Source of the DNA: Cryptomeria japonica
Lineage: Eukaryota > Streptophyta > Pinopsida > Cupressales > Cupressaceae
Direction: 5' to 3'
Assembly (NCBI RefSeq): GCF_030272615.1
Contig: NC_081410.1
Location: 256,479,533 to 256,543,532, forward strand
DNA: 64,000 bases
In this document: one piece after another, positions 1 to 12,299 of the stretch
How positions within the stretch are numbered: position 1 is the stretch's first letter
How the letters are laid out: the number at the start of each line of letters is the position of its first letter
Notes under the pieces: model-generated
Told to the model about the DNA's origin: nothing
Databases searched by the model: none
What the model saw: only the letters and a program-made list of their open reading frames with translations
Position numbers and translations under genes: made by a program

Positions 1-1
1 T

Positions 2-1475
2 GATCGGCGATATGTGGTGATAGCAGTGGTGATAGCATGCCTACTAGCAGGGGATAGATGAGGACATGGATTCCCTATTGGATGGGGAAGAGTGCTAGAG
101 TAGATGGCGACAGAGGGGATGGTGTACGCATGGGGACCATGTGTATTGGCTATGTTGTATTTTCAATTGCATCAGATAGCATATCAGGGAGTGCAAACTT
201 TGAGTTGTGGAGTCACATTGTTACAAGTATGGGAATTTGAGCACATAGAAATATGTCAATCGATTGCAGAGAGACAGGTAGTACCACACCGACCATATGT
301 GTACTATTATGGGGGAGCACTGACACAGGGTCCTTTTGGATACATATTGTATTGGTGACACGAGCTAGACAGACTGAGAGAGTTCACATGGAGGCCATAT
401 CGTGATTGCCCTGGATGGTCAGATGATAGTGATGAGCTACCGTATTGTAGACAGGAGAGGTACTTGATTGGGAAACCAGTGAATCACTAGAGAGTGATTG
501 AGATGTACCTGCCAGAGAGAGTTAGACGGTAGTTTGGAGAGAGGCAGGATGTACCTAGGAGGACTGCACACTTTGCCCGATCTCACAGAGAGACGAGTCA
601 GTGGGGGAGTATGATTCAGCCACACATAGCATATGCTGACTTCACATAGCTACAGCAGAGACATTGGGATTGGAGATCAGATGCGGAGGATACCAGGATG
701 ACAGAGGAGTATGAGCGATGGTTTGAACGACGACGACAAGTGCCATTAACAGATCCTGACATTCTAGTACCTAGGAGACAAGAGGTCTTCCCACTCGCAG
801 GAGAGGAGGAGGGAGATGATGAGGACGAGGAGGATGAGGGTGGTGATGAGGATGAGGGGGATGATGAGGACTGAGATGATGAGGGGGATGATGATTATGA
901 GCCAGATTCAGGCAATTAGGAGCCATTGCAGGATATACCCATAGAGCCGAAGACAGCTAGGATAGAGGAGATGGAGATGTGCAGGGCTACCATAGCGAGT
1001 CAGCATGATCACATTGTGACTTTAGAGAGATAGAATGCCATCTTGAGGATAGAGAAAGATCAGTTCAGAGCAGAGATAGCCAGACTTACAGTGGCTTGAG
1101 ATACAGCAATAGCTCAGGCATAGTGAGAAGAACAGAGAGTCACTGAGTATATTGGGTCGATTAGGGATGCCAGTGCATGTGAGATGGCACAGATGTTGGT
1201 AGAGACCAGAGAGGAGACATGCCATTGGAGGACACTATATGAGAGTGCAGTTCCACCAGAGTAGAGAGTAGCTTCATATCGGGCATGATCAAGGACAAAG
1301 AGCAGGGCACGCTCTCGGAGGTCAGTGAGCAATATGGGGGTGAGTGGACCTATGAGCCCACCATAGCCAAGACCAGGAGGGACATCATTTGTGAGACATG
1401 GCAGGGATGAGGAAGACAGAGGGAGCACCCAGTGACAGAGGCACATGCTCCTTACGACAGAGGCATATGTAGTTT
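2..1475 (+). pseudogene. Decayed plant mobile domain (PMD/MAIL-type) ORF, 5' end outside window
   Basis: A single reading frame (codons starting at position 2) can be followed for about 490 codons without a frameshift but with 16 internal stops before the possible natural stop at 1475. The motifs YAWG (near 137), LLQVWEFEHI (near 220), FTWRPY (near 380) and a YLPERVRR block before 530 match the plant mobile domain found in MAIL-like proteins and in many transposons. After the domain come an acidic Asp/Glu tract (about 800-905) and a Glu/Arg-rich, probably coiled-coil tail. Stops are TGA at 59, 356, 872, 1097, 1124, 1286, 1433 and TAG at 101, 488, 530, 647, 917, 1031, 1121, 1262, 1364. The ORF lies antisense to element G1 on its right, so it may be an antisense additional ORF of that element. 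An old host MAIL pseudogene is the alternative. Confidence 0.72.
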
Positions 1476-2570
1476 GACATTATGTAGTGTGATATTTTAT
1501 AGTCAGCCTGCGGGCCATACTTAGGATAGACAGTCCAATTTTGTACTCCGATATTATTTGGATATATGATATGATATGCATCAATATGATGGGATGCAAT
1601 GTGCTATGACTTATAGTTGTTTTCCATGCATGGATGGCGTATGCACTGTTTATGTATTATTATGGAACATGTATGGATGTATTTTTTAGGTGTTTTTGAT
1701 GCATTTATAATATGCAATGGATAAAATGTTGGATGTGATGCTTGATGTAATGCAAATGTACTAACCGCATGGATGCAGGATGCAGCTTATGTGTTTGGGG
1801 AAATCGGAGCACTAGATCGAACTGACTATCCAAACTGATATAAGAAATGTTAGTAAGAAGAAATGAGACAAAGGACAGTTAGAGATGAAGAAAAACTTGC
1901 TTTCAGTAATGCACTTTGTAGGTGAGAACCTTTATTTTAATGTAGCAAAATGGATGCGTAGCATCATGGTATTGAAGGCCAGAGCTGAAATGCATCCCTT
2001 TTTGCAAAAGACAAACACATCGCAGACAAACAACAATCACAACAAAAAAGAAAGGGACCATGAACCATCCCGGTCACTCTAAATCACTCAGTGACATCAT
2101 CGAGTAACATAGGAACATGATCGAAGATAAATCAATAAATGATAAGACTCGCTAATTCCAACAAGTCAAACAAACATCTTGATCTTCATTGTCAAAAGTT
2201 GAAAGTGTTGATAGGATGATCATGCTGTCTGGTTTCAGGGAATGCGGTACCCCATCTAAGACAGGACACAGTCTGGTTTTGAGTATACCACACCCTGTAT
2301 AAGACCCATGATAGTAGAGACAAGGACAAATGATTTTGAGGTTGATTGATCGATATGACAAATTTGATCAGTTTGCATGTCTGGTTTGATTGAAAAAGTT
2401 CATCTGTTAATGCGTGATTTCATGAAAGCACAATGTTTGATTGATTGCATGTCGTTGGAGGGATGTTCAATGATCTGTCTATGCACAAAGGAGATATTTT
2501 TTTGTTTTGCTTTTCGAATGTTTACAATTTTTTTGTTCATTTTTTTAGGACTTTATTTGACTTTTTTAGG
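1476..2570. other. AT-rich non-coding stretch
   Basis: No ORF with recognisable motifs. Around 1560-1760 the sequence is rich in ATG and TATG words; 1885-2082 has a 65-codon frame with no family resemblance. It lies between the PMD pseudogene and a minisatellite and is probably internal sequence of element G1. Confidence 0.4.
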
Positions 2571-2903
2571 GATTATTTCGAGACATTTTTTGATTTTTAG
2601 GGATTTTTTCAGGACATTATTTGATTTTTTTTTTTTTTTGATTATTTCAGGACATTTTTCAATTTTTTTTGGATTATCTCAGGACATTTTTCAATTTTTT
2701 TGGATTTTTTCCGGACATTTTTCAAATTTTTTTGGATTATTTCAGGACATTTTTCAATTTTTATGATTTTTTCAGGACAGTTTTCAATTTTTTTTTGTAT
2801 GATTATTTCAGGACATTTTTCAATTTTTTTATGATTATTTCAGGACATTTTACAATTTTTTTGGATTATTTCAAGACATTTTGCAATTTTTATGATTTTT
2901 GCC
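2571..2903. repeat. T-rich minisatellite, about 10-11 units of about 31 bp
   Basis: Units have the form GATTATTTCAGGACATTT followed by a T-rich tail, for example at about 2640, 2671, 2702, 2733, 2800, 2833 and 2863. They differ by small changes in the T-run and by TTATTT/TTTTTT. The unit length is close to a multiple of three, so the plus strand translates as a repeated FRTFFNF peptide; this is a by-product of the repeat, not a gene. Confidence 0.85.
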
Positions 2904-4048
2904 CCCAGTGTCTAGCAAGGCAAGGAATATGACAGGTGGATAAATAGGCTTGCTGAAATGTTGGTGGATAGAGGGAAGAAAAAGGCCTTTTATCATGGAG
3001 ACAATATGGATGCAATTTTCAAGGGCTATTACGTGATGGGACAAGAGACTGGATATGACAATGTAAAGCAGTGACATTGCATGAGGGACATGTCAAGAGG
3101 TTTTTGAAACTATGTTTAAATTTTGCATCCTTATGTCAGATCAAGATCAAGGAATGAAAAAGAGTGTATGGATAGTGATAAGATATGGATAGGATAAGCA
3201 AGACCAAGAATGGATAAGGGACATGGATTGAAGGTCGGGATAGGATACGGGATAGTGGCAGAAAGTTGCAATAAGACAGGGAATATGGATGAAAAGTTAT
3301 AATAAGCAAATGGATAAAGACCAAAAGCTATGATAGACTAAAAGCTGCAAACAAGATGAATGATGTTCATGATGATCCTCAGCCTTGTCAAGATCAAAGG
3401 TGGAAAAGGAAATGGACATGAGGGATGATAGGAAAAGGAAGGGTAATAGGACATGAAGGAGTAATGACAGGGGTTCGATAGGATGATAAGATAAACCTGC
3501 CCCCAAGTGTGGTGTGCAAGAAGTTCATAAATTATGCATGACGCCTGTTTGCCAGGTTTTCATCATGGTACTTGCCCAAGGTGCCTGTTTGCCAAGTTTT
3601 CACCAATGGACGAATTATTTTTCTTTATTTTTTTTCTTTTATTTTTTTTTTCACTTTTTCACTTTTTTTTATTTTTTTTATTTTTGAGCTTTTGATTTTT
3701 ATTTTTTTTGATTTTGAGTTTTTCAATAGAAGATGGACACATGATAGGGGATGGAAGAAGGACTCAAGCATCTTTTTTTTTTTTTGGATAGTAGCCTTGA
3801 AAAAAATGGACCATGACCTTTAAAAGTATGCTCAAAGACGTTGGTAGGATAAGGACATGGAAAATAATATGAAACTAAGGCAAGGATTTATGCAAAGGAT
3901 GGGATCAAAGGGATTGAAGGATGGAAAATATGCATTGGATAATGGATAGGGTATTGGAAGAATTGGGCTTCACTGGATGGAAATGAAGGCAAGATCAACA
4001 TTGGCACACACCTTGAGGGGCGATGGACTAATGGAGGAAGAATGGATC
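2904..4048. other. Non-coding internal sequence of element G1
   Basis: No supported gene. It holds a two-copy direct repeat of about 41 bp spacing (GCCTGTTTGCCAGG at about 3544 and GCCTGTTTGCCAAG at about 3583), a T-rich tract at 3613-3725, and many GGATAGG/GGACATGG words. Pyrimidine-rich tracts TGCCCCC occur near 2900 and 3500 and could be decayed polypurine tracts of a minus-strand element, but no LTR border was found beside them. Confidence 0.35.
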
Positions 4049-6949
4049 TCAGATTGTGAGATTTGGATGGAGGAATAGCTTGGGATTTTGGGACATAAGG
4101 GCCCAAAATGGGTGAAGAAGGTGATGGAGGAACAAATTTGAGAGGGTTGGATGGAGGAATAGCAACTTTGGATGCCAAGTTGGATGTTTCTTTAGGCTTT
4201 TGTGCTTCAAGGAGTCTCTTAGGGATCCACATGGTTTTTTATTTTTCATGCTTTTGTGGTTCCTTGGAGTGCATTGCTTGCATAAGGGATTTAGGAACCT
4301 ATATATATTTTGACTTTGCTTTATTTTTCTCAGTGGGCCTTTGTGGCCGTTTGGATATTTCTTTTTCTTTATAGATCATATTGTTCTTTTTTTTGACATG
4401 TCGATTATATTGGACATGTTGATCCTTGAATACATGTGGATTTTTAGACTTATGACTTTTATACTTGGCATCCAAATTGCTTGGAGGGGGAAAGGAATGC
4501 ATGGAAGGATATGAATGAAATGGACTTCTTTTGGATTGATGAAATTTATTCAAGGATGTGTGCCTTTGCTAACCTTGCATAAAGGATGAAGGGATATAAG
4601 GACCTAAGATGGATGGAAAGTATGATGGGGAAGGGATATGTTTGGACTTTGAGGAGATGTTGGATTTAGTAGGGGTACCCACATCTTGAGGAATTTCACT
4701 GAGGCCATGACCCTTAATATTTTCTTTAACATGAAGGGATTCTTGCTTATGAAGATCTACTCCTTTGCCTTTATGAATATCTTGACTTGTAGGATACTCT
4801 TTTCTTTGGGAAGAAGATGCGAGTCCATTATGAGGTGGATATGATATGAGAGAAATAATGAGATCTTGAAGTGGATTGGATGGCACCAAAGTGGAAGAAC
4901 CCATTATGCATGTCGAGGGTTCATGAACATCTTGCACTGACACGTTAGAATCATGAGTGGGATTAGGATCATGAGAGGGACTAGGATTGTGTAGTGGACA
5001 TGGCTCAATGACAGGCTCTTCAAGAGATGGAATGGGAGAAATAATGGGATCATCAAAAGAAAATGCAATCTTGGAGTGGATATGCTGGATTAGGACAAGG
5101 AGATAGAGGAACAAGTGGATCTTGTGGAGGATTTAAAGGAATAATTTGATCTTGACAAGGAGGAAGATCATTGGAATCCTCTTTAAAGGTGTTTTTCTCT
5201 TGACTTTCAATGGGATCATCGGAAAGGATGGAAGGGATATCTTGATCTTGTTTAGGAAGTGGAATGTCAATGGGATTTGAAAGGATATTTTTTTCATGAA
5301 ATGGAAAGGGACCGTTTGGGATTGGATGGACTGGGATATCTTGATCTTGCTTGGGAAATGGAGTATCAATAGGACTTTGGATAGGATGGACAAGAATAGG
5401 GGAATCATCGTGAGTGTCTGGGAACATGGGGTCCTGGTCAACAATTGGATGGGCTGATAAGATTTCAGGATCTTGATCTTGATTTTTTGTAGGACTCATT
5501 TCTTCGTGCTCTAAATTATCCTCTTGACATGGGGTTGGACTTTGGATATGCATGGAGGATTCTGACAAGGGCTCAATGTTTTGGGATGAAAGAAATGCAC
5601 TTTGAACATTTGTGATGGATTCTGACAAGGAATCAATGCTTGAACATGAGGAAGAGGGACTTCAAATGGGGTCCTCTAAAACAGGTAATGGCAATAAAGT
5701 GCATGGTGGCATTGGGTCTTGTATTTCTGAAACATGACAAGGATGTGCATCATGAATTGGATTATCTTGGCAATCAATTATGGATAGCCCTTGGATAATT
5801 TCATCCTTGGGTGTATTGTTTGATGAGGACAATATGGAAGGTTCTTGTGAAACTTCTAAAGGTGTAGGGATAGATGCCACTGGAGAGTCAATTTGTTTGC
5901 TGGGGGATGAGGCATTGCTAGACATAAGTGTATTATCTTTATCTTATTCAAAGAACTCACTTGGTAGGTTTCTTAAGATCATTGCAATAAAGCCACCTTT
6001 CTTTCGAGGTTTTGACATAGTTGTATCTAGAATTTGAACTTGTTTGGCCAGGATTGGGTCTTGGTTTGATGTCATGTTTTGATATTGGACTTGGTTCAAT
6101 TGTTCCGACATGTTTGAAACTTGGCTTGGTGTATGCTGCAACCTTTAATTTTGAATGTTTGGTTGTGGTTATTGACATTGATATGTTGGTTGAACTTGTT
6201 GATATTCCACCATTGGTTGAATTATTTGTTGACATTGTATAGTTGGCTGGACATATTGTTGAAATTGAACCATTGGTTGTATTGGTTGTATATATTGGAC
6301 AATTGGTTGTGTCTGTTGGAAATGTTGAACAATTGGTTGAACCATTGGTTGTATTGGTTGAAAATATGATTGATAGTAAACACCTTCTTGTTCTTGTTGT
6401 GGAGGCACATAATGTTGAAATTGATGTTGTCTCTTTTCTTGAAATTGTTTCATCATCTCTATTTGGGAGAGGAGAGCTGGTATGTCTGATCATTCAATAA
6501 GAGATCTTACATCAATTGGCTCAATCTTTGGATTTTGACCTGGAAATTTTTGAAACATTTTGGACATTTGTGATTTTATTCTTCTCAATGTTTTTCACTC
6601 TTTGTTCCAATATCTCCTCTTCTTGAGCTAGTTTCTCCTCTAGTTTTTGTATTTGGACATTTGTTTCATCATAAAGAGTTTGATCGATATTGCCTTGCTG
6701 TTGGGTTGGATATAATTGTGATTGCATTGTCGGTTGATATGTCAAACTTTGTTGCATCATTGGTGCTTGGAACCTTGTTTCAATAGACATGTCACTATGC
6801 AATGCAATATTTTGTTTGGAATTTTTCAAGGATGATGTATGATATGCAACTAAATGCAAACTAAATAGACGAAAATGCAATCTATGGCAAGAATGCAACC
6901 TATGTTTTTGGTTGTTTTTCAAGATTTTGACAAACTTTTTGGAATGCAA
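4049..6949 (-). pseudogene. Decayed Gln/Pro/Ser-rich ORF of element G1
   Basis: Minus-strand open blocks follow one another with stops and frame changes: 6949-6521 (Gln-rich start, then a Glu/Lys coiled-coil stretch with EEKLAQEEEILEQ), 6456-6169 (repeats of QPIQPMVQ and related peptides), 6141-5944, 5925-5662, 5628-5053 and 5114-4569 (repeats of the type PxPKQDQDIP), 4553-4299 (Lys/His-rich), and 4249-4049. The composition is consistently Gln, Pro, Ser and Asp rich across the breaks, which argues for one former protein rather than chance ORFs. No zinc knuckle, protease or polymerase motif was found. It occupies the gag position after the primer-binding site. The low-complexity protein in G3 (53620-56177) is comparable in style. 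Function unknown. Confidence 0.5.
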
Positions 6950-8607
6950 ATCTAAAAAGAGACCCTTAGGAAATTGAAATGATGTCTAGACCTCAAAGGA
7001 CAAAAGGACCAAGTGACAAAAGGACAAAATGACAATGTCTCCCCTATATGCTTGAATACTAAGCTAGGTTTGACCAAATGACAATGATGACAAAAAGAGA
7101 AAAGGTTTGATAAGGTCTAGACCTCCTAACAATGACCTAGGGTTTATTCAAAGATTTGGATTACTCAAGTATGACAAAACCTAGTTTTGACACTATATGC
7201 AAAGGGACAATTGCTATGCAAATGTATGACAATGTCAACCTAAGGTTGAATTATGAAATGGTATTACTCTAATGCAAGAGGATACATGCAAAATGGATGA
7301 CCCTTATTGATATGCAAAGGAGTATGACCTAGGTGAAACTTAACCTTGGTAATTGACAATGAATTTGCAAAATGCAAACCTAGGATGAACCTAAATCTAA
7401 GTGACATGAATGTTGAGACAAGATTTTGAAAAATGTTTGACAACAATCTTTGAAGGTGTTTTGAAGTTTGTTGAATGAAATACTCTTGTGTTTAACCTTG
7501 TTTTTTAATCAATTTGTCTTATTTTTGAAATGGGACACAACTCAACTTTTGACAAGCAAAGAAGACAAGATATTTTAACTTAGACTCAAGAAAATCATGC
7601 TCATTCACACATTTCTTATGGTAGGTAAGGACAGTAGGTACTTGAGAGGTAGACTGATTATGGGATTCAAGGAGAATACATAGATGCTTGACCCCACGAG
7701 TTCCCCTCCACGGCACTCACTTCTCAGGGCAGCCAAGCATCAATCCCCATTAAAATCTCCCCATGGAGAACTTAGTATCTCTTCCAAGTATCTGAACTTG
7801 TCCTTCTCAAGCAACTAGAAGGATTTTTGGCCTCTAAATACAAGGTGTTTAGTAAGGATTTCTATTAAGCGTTACTCCTTGGTGTCACACAAGCGTGATT
7901 GAGACATTAAGCCCACCAAGATACCAAACAAATGTAGTCACGCAAGCATGATTTAGACTGTGAGGTCCTACTTAGAAGTTGATATGAGAAAGAGTTCAAG
8001 GGTCATCACTTCCCAAGTAACTACAATTCCCACGTAACCCTTCCTTCAAAGCTTTCACCCATCAGGTATTTGTTTATAGTGAGTTAGAATGCCAAGGTAT
8101 TCTAGCCATACTCACTTTGGGTCATTCCCTTCTCATGATTGTCACTTGCTTGCAAAAGCAAATGGTTGGGAAGGCAGGCCCTCTAAAGGTGACACACAAT
8201 CAAAAACATGAGAATGGTATCGAAGATCTCGATTTCTGATCACCCTAAGAAGGATGAGAGCATACTCTCCTACTCCAATGTCAAACTCAACAATCAAAGC
8301 AAACATACATTCATTCCATCCTATTTAGAAATCATACTAGGTGCCTAAATATTAATTACAAACACAAAGTTTAGTTGTAGTCCAAGGCAACCTACAAAAC
8401 CCAAGTCAGAAGTTTGATATGTTTAGTCTTTGACTATCGAACCTGCATAAAATGTGTTAGTAGTTTCATTTGTTGTCTTCGCCATGCATAATGCCAAGGT
8501 GTTGCATAAAGAATCAGTACCAAAAAACCAAAAAGCAGAAACAGAATGCAAAACAGACCAATTTGCAAGTAAAAAACACTGCCTTTTACCTTTGTTTCTG
8601 GCCCTAC
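6950..8607. other. G1 leader region, non-coding
   Basis: Between the Gln/Pro-rich ORF and the primer-binding site. It is rich in TGACAAAA and CTAGGTTT words and has no gene-like frame. It would be the 5' leader of a minus-strand transcript of G1. Confidence 0.4.
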
Positions 8608-8733
8608 ATAGGCGCAGAATGTCTCACACAGGCACAGAATGCTTGACATAGGCACAGATTGTCCTTGACACAGGTGCAGAATGCTTGACACAGGCATAGA
8701 TTGTTTCACACAAGCACAGAAGTTCTTAGAAAA
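8608..8733. repeat. Minisatellite, about 6 units of 20-22 bp
   Basis: Units read AGGCACAGAATGCTTGACAC with variants (CAGATTGTCC, TGCAGAATG, CATAGATTG). It lies within the G1 leader, about 80 bp from the primer-binding site. Confidence 0.85.
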
Positions 8734-8811
8734 CCCTACATTACCCTGTTTCTTGGGTTTTTCACCTACAAATCAACTCAAAAGCACTCAAAAGCATGGT
8801 TAGGGGGTTAG

Positions 8812-8829
8812 TTCACGTCGGTTTCACCA
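8812..8829 (-). other. G1 primer-binding site (tRNA-Trp-like)
   Basis: The minus strand reads TGGTGAAACCGACGTGAA five bases inside the LTR edge. This resembles the complement of the 3' end of plant tRNA-Trp as I remember it (...CACGTCGGGTTCACCA), with one or two changes. Nearly the same site is found in G3 at 56404-56422, so the two elements share priming type. Confidence 0.65.
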
Positions 8830-8834
8830 ATTAA

Positions 8835-10442
8835 TGTAGATAGGAATCTGGAAATCATCAAAGCAAATCAATATTAATCTAGCTCAATCACGAAAGCTCA
8901 AATGCAATGATCAATCCTAAACACACTCAATAAAGACATGAAAACAAGACATCAATTCAAGATTGAAAACTAAGCAAACCAAATGCAGACTTAGATGTCT
9001 CCTTCATGTGGCTCCATTGTCCTTCTTTATCCTTCAAATAGCTTTGTTTGTGGATCTCACCTACTAGTGCATGAGCATGATGTGAAAGCAAGTAGACAAG
9101 ATGATAGCGCAAGAATACTCGAAGCGTGATTGATTCGACCAGAGATCAGGGGTCAGGGATTTGAAAAAATGATTAATTGATAATGTGATTAAATGGGATT
9201 GAAGAAATTCATCTAGTTTATAGACAAATTGGAGAGAAGATCAAATTAGCATGAAGAGATTCAAATGGAAATTGCAAATCAAGAATGTCAATTATGACAA
9301 ATTATGACAAATTTGCACTTTCTATGCAAAATTGATTGATTGATAATTCATGACAAAATTATGACAAATTTCTATGTCAAAATTGATTGATTGTCAATTA
9401 TGACAAATTATGACAAATTATGACAAATTGAAATGGCATTCCCATGAAATTAGGAGGGAAATAGGAGAGAATTGAAAAATAGATGAATTAGAAATTAGGA
9501 AATTAGAAAATTAGGAATTAGGAGAAATTAGTAAATTGGAAAATTAGGTAAATTAATTAATAATTTTTCATTCATTAATTAATTCACAAAGAGGGAGGAA
9601 ATAGTTAGCCAATTAAATAAATATTTAATTGTGACAAGAAGACTTAGGATAAATAAATAAATTATTTAACATTAGAGGGAAAATGACAAATAGGGTTAAA
9701 TGAATAAAATCATGAAACCCTAAAAGATGAATTAGAAATGCAAGGATGACAATTAGGTCCTGACAAAAGATAATTGATATTGATTTGATTTGATCTTGAT
9801 TCTAACTTGATAAATGACCAATGTTGATAAGAGATTTGATTGATAAATGTGCCAAGGAACAATGACTAATTGATCCAAATTGACATAATTGAGAAAGATG
9901 ATGGTCGATGACAAATCGATCACAAAATGACAAAATTTGACAAGAAGACAAGGATCGATGACAGAATAGATTGCAAAATGACAAGATTGAAAATGTCAAT
10001 GATCGATGACAAATCGATCACAAGACAACAAGATTGATGACAAATTGATCAAAAGACAAGGATCGATGAAAAATCGAATGCAAGATAATAAGATTGAAAA
10101 TGACAATGATCGATGACAAATCGATCGCATGATGACAAGATTGATAAGAGGACAAAACCCTAATTAGGATTGACAATGTCCAAAATGATGACAAATGAAC
10201 TTGCACATTGATGCGACAGGATAAGATTGACCAAAATCATGATTAAAGATTGTTATCGACAAGACCAAATTCGAGAGCGAGATAAATGAAGAATGCAGAA
10301 GAAGGACTCGATGCTCGCAAATGATAAAGACCAAGTGCGAGTCATAGGAGAAATGTTAATGTGATGCAAAAACCTAAAATAAGGCAATGCGCCAATGTTA
10401 AAGTATGACTCCGCAAGCGTTGACCCTTTTTAGACGTCTACA
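8835..10442 (-). repeat. G1 5' LTR (1608 bp)
   Basis: The minus strand begins TGTAGACGTC (at 10442) and ends TCTACA (at 8835), giving a TGTAGA...TCTACA terminal inverted repeat, with the primer-binding site five bases beyond. The interior is AT-rich, with many ATGACAAATT decamers at about 9290-9430 and an array of palindromes at 9903-10126. The second LTR is not in the window, so the borders rest on the terminal motif and the primer-binding site, not on alignment. Confidence 0.75.
9903..10126. repeat. Palindrome array in G1 LTR, 6 units
   Basis: Six units built as GATCGAT, centre GACAA, then ATCGATC: 9903-9921, 9953-9973, 10001-10019, 10032-10050, 10061-10079 and 10108-10126. The units at 10001 and 10108 are perfect inverted repeats. 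The unit at 10032 has GATTGAT/ATTGATC arms, which still pair as RNA through G-U. Spacing is 29-50 bp with AT-rich spacers. Confidence 0.85.
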
Positions 10443-11096
10443 GTATGCAAAAACATTTCCTACACAAATATAAGGAGATGATGTATTACAAATTTCTTAT
10501 TCTTTAATAGTTATAGTGAGAAGATACACAACATAAACATAAAAAATTTATACCATAAAATTGATATACATGGGAAAATCATAAATCAGGAGAAAAAACC
10601 CACACCCAAAGCAAAACCTAATGTATTAATCTATAAAAAATGAAGGGTACAATACACTTGTAGAGTTACACTCTTTCAGGAGTTCACTACTTAACAACTC
10701 TAGATAAATCTTGACAACATAACAACACCTACAAATCAACCTATGAAGACCACTCATCAAGAACCTTATATATAGATATTATACAAGATTTTGGGAAGCT
10801 TCTAGATGAAGGAATAAGGCACACTAATATAAATATACATGACACACTTTCCCATACCTTTTAAAATATTTTATTAAATCCCTTACACTTATCATATCAT
10901 TAGAATTTCTCTTCCAATATTGGACACCTAGATTTTACTAAAAATAGGCTATGATAGATGCTCTTACATATCTTACAACTATCATAGAATATTACATAAC
11001 TTACAACACTTAAAACTATAAGAGAAACTTTCATAAATGACTAAAAATAGTTTATCCTCTTATAGCTTGTCATAACCCAACTTGGGCACTTATAAT
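10443..11096. other. Unassigned AT-rich sequence between two elements
   Basis: Lies between the outer edge of the G1 LTR and the left LTR of G2. There is no ORF. Words such as ACACTTGTAGAGTTACACTC resemble LTR sequence of other plant elements but no partner copy is visible. Confidence 0.35.
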
Positions 11097-12299
11097 TGTT
11101 GGTTGAAAATTTTGCAAACTAGAAGAGTTTACAAAATTGTGGTTTCAACCACAACAACATGAGTTTGAATTTCTCCTAATTCTTAAGGTAAGGCTCCCCC
11201 TATGATTCACTACTCTATCCTAATAAAATAAGATAACAAATTTCAACTCCTATTCTAACATGGGCGTCACATCATCCTATCCTCTTTTTTTCAAGATAGA
11301 TGTTGTTCTTTTCCTCTCTTTTTAGGAAATAACTTACCATATAGAGTAGCAATAATTCTTAAAATTTAATAGTTTCAAATAAACTCAAAATGCAAGAATG
11401 ATACAATGTAGATAAGAAAAGGAGCAAAGTTTCTATAAAGGCACAAAGTCCCATTTTGCTTCTCCGGAATGAGAAAGAGTGCTCAAGATCAAAGTATTAA
11501 AATTCATTGTTGTCCTATCAACTTTCTTTACAAATTCCTTTGTAACCTAATGCATTAATTAAAAAAATCAAAATAAAGCACAAAATATTTAAACTGATTC
11601 TTAACTTTACTTTTGATAATGTTTTTCTAAAATGATAATATGAAGCTCAAAGTCTTCAAGTTATGATTTCCTTTCCAAGATGACACAATAATGCATAAAT
11701 TATTCAGAGTGTAACCTTAATATATATCTCAACTAACTTTAACTTGAAAATACTAATATGAAGCACAAAGTCTTCAAAATGATATCATGATCACCAATTC
11801 CTAATTATATTAACAATATAGTCAAATATGACACAAAGTTCACAAATTAACAATTGCCTCTACACTTTAACAATATTCTCTCATCACACCTTTACTTGAG
11901 AAAAATAAGAATTTATAATGAAAATAGCATAAGAACCCTCTCACCACAAACCACAAATGAATCCAATACAAAGTCTGGATGCCAAAGCTTTCTTCTTATT
12001 TCATCAAGTTTGTAAAATCACAATAGGAACACAAAGTTTCAATTTTTGCACTCGACTTCAGCAAATTTTTGACATATAGATTAAACTAGATACTAATTAC
12101 AATAAGCAAACTCATATATATAGGAGAGGTGCATTGAGAAAAACTAGAAAAAACTATGACTAATTCATAGAAGAGTCCTAATTGACTTTGGACTTGTGCA
12201 TTGCCTAAGTGAAAAAACTAAATAAAAAATGACACTTGAGGTGTCAAAGTATTATTCAAAAATGCATCTACTATGAAAACTACCAAGTGTCACCAGACA
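11097..12299 (-). repeat. G2 3' LTR (left copy)
   Basis: Near-identical in layout to 21970-23173. On the minus strand it starts TGTCTGGTGACACTTGG after a purine-rich AAAATGGAG and ends CCAACA. It contains many CACAAAGTCTTC-like repeated words. Confidence 0.85.

Larger units (their letters stand above)
2571..10442 (-). mobile_element. G1: decayed Ty3/gypsy-like LTR element, 3' end not resolved
   Basis: Read on the minus strand the order is: LTR (8835-10442), five-base gap, primer-binding site (8812-8829), leader with a minisatellite, Gln/Pro-rich ORF remains (6949-4049), and T-rich repeats. No RT, RNase H or integrase was recognised, so this copy is non-autonomous or has lost pol. The 3' LTR should lie at lower coordinates and was not found in the window, so the left limit given here is nominal. 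The antisense PMD pseudogene at 2-1475 may also belong to it, as additional antisense ORFs downstream of pol are known in Tat-type Ty3/gypsy elements. Confidence 0.55.

Noticed and set aside
2377-2932. Two overlapping Phe-rich ORFs suggesting a membrane protein
   Set aside because: They are translations of the T-rich minisatellite.
3572-3823. Phe-rich ORF on the plus strand
   Set aside because: Translation of a T-rich tract; no protein-like features.
6021-6500. Plus-strand Val/Leu-rich ORFs
   Set aside because: They are the antisense of the Gln-rich repeats (QPIQPMV) on the minus strand, whose composition fits a protein better.
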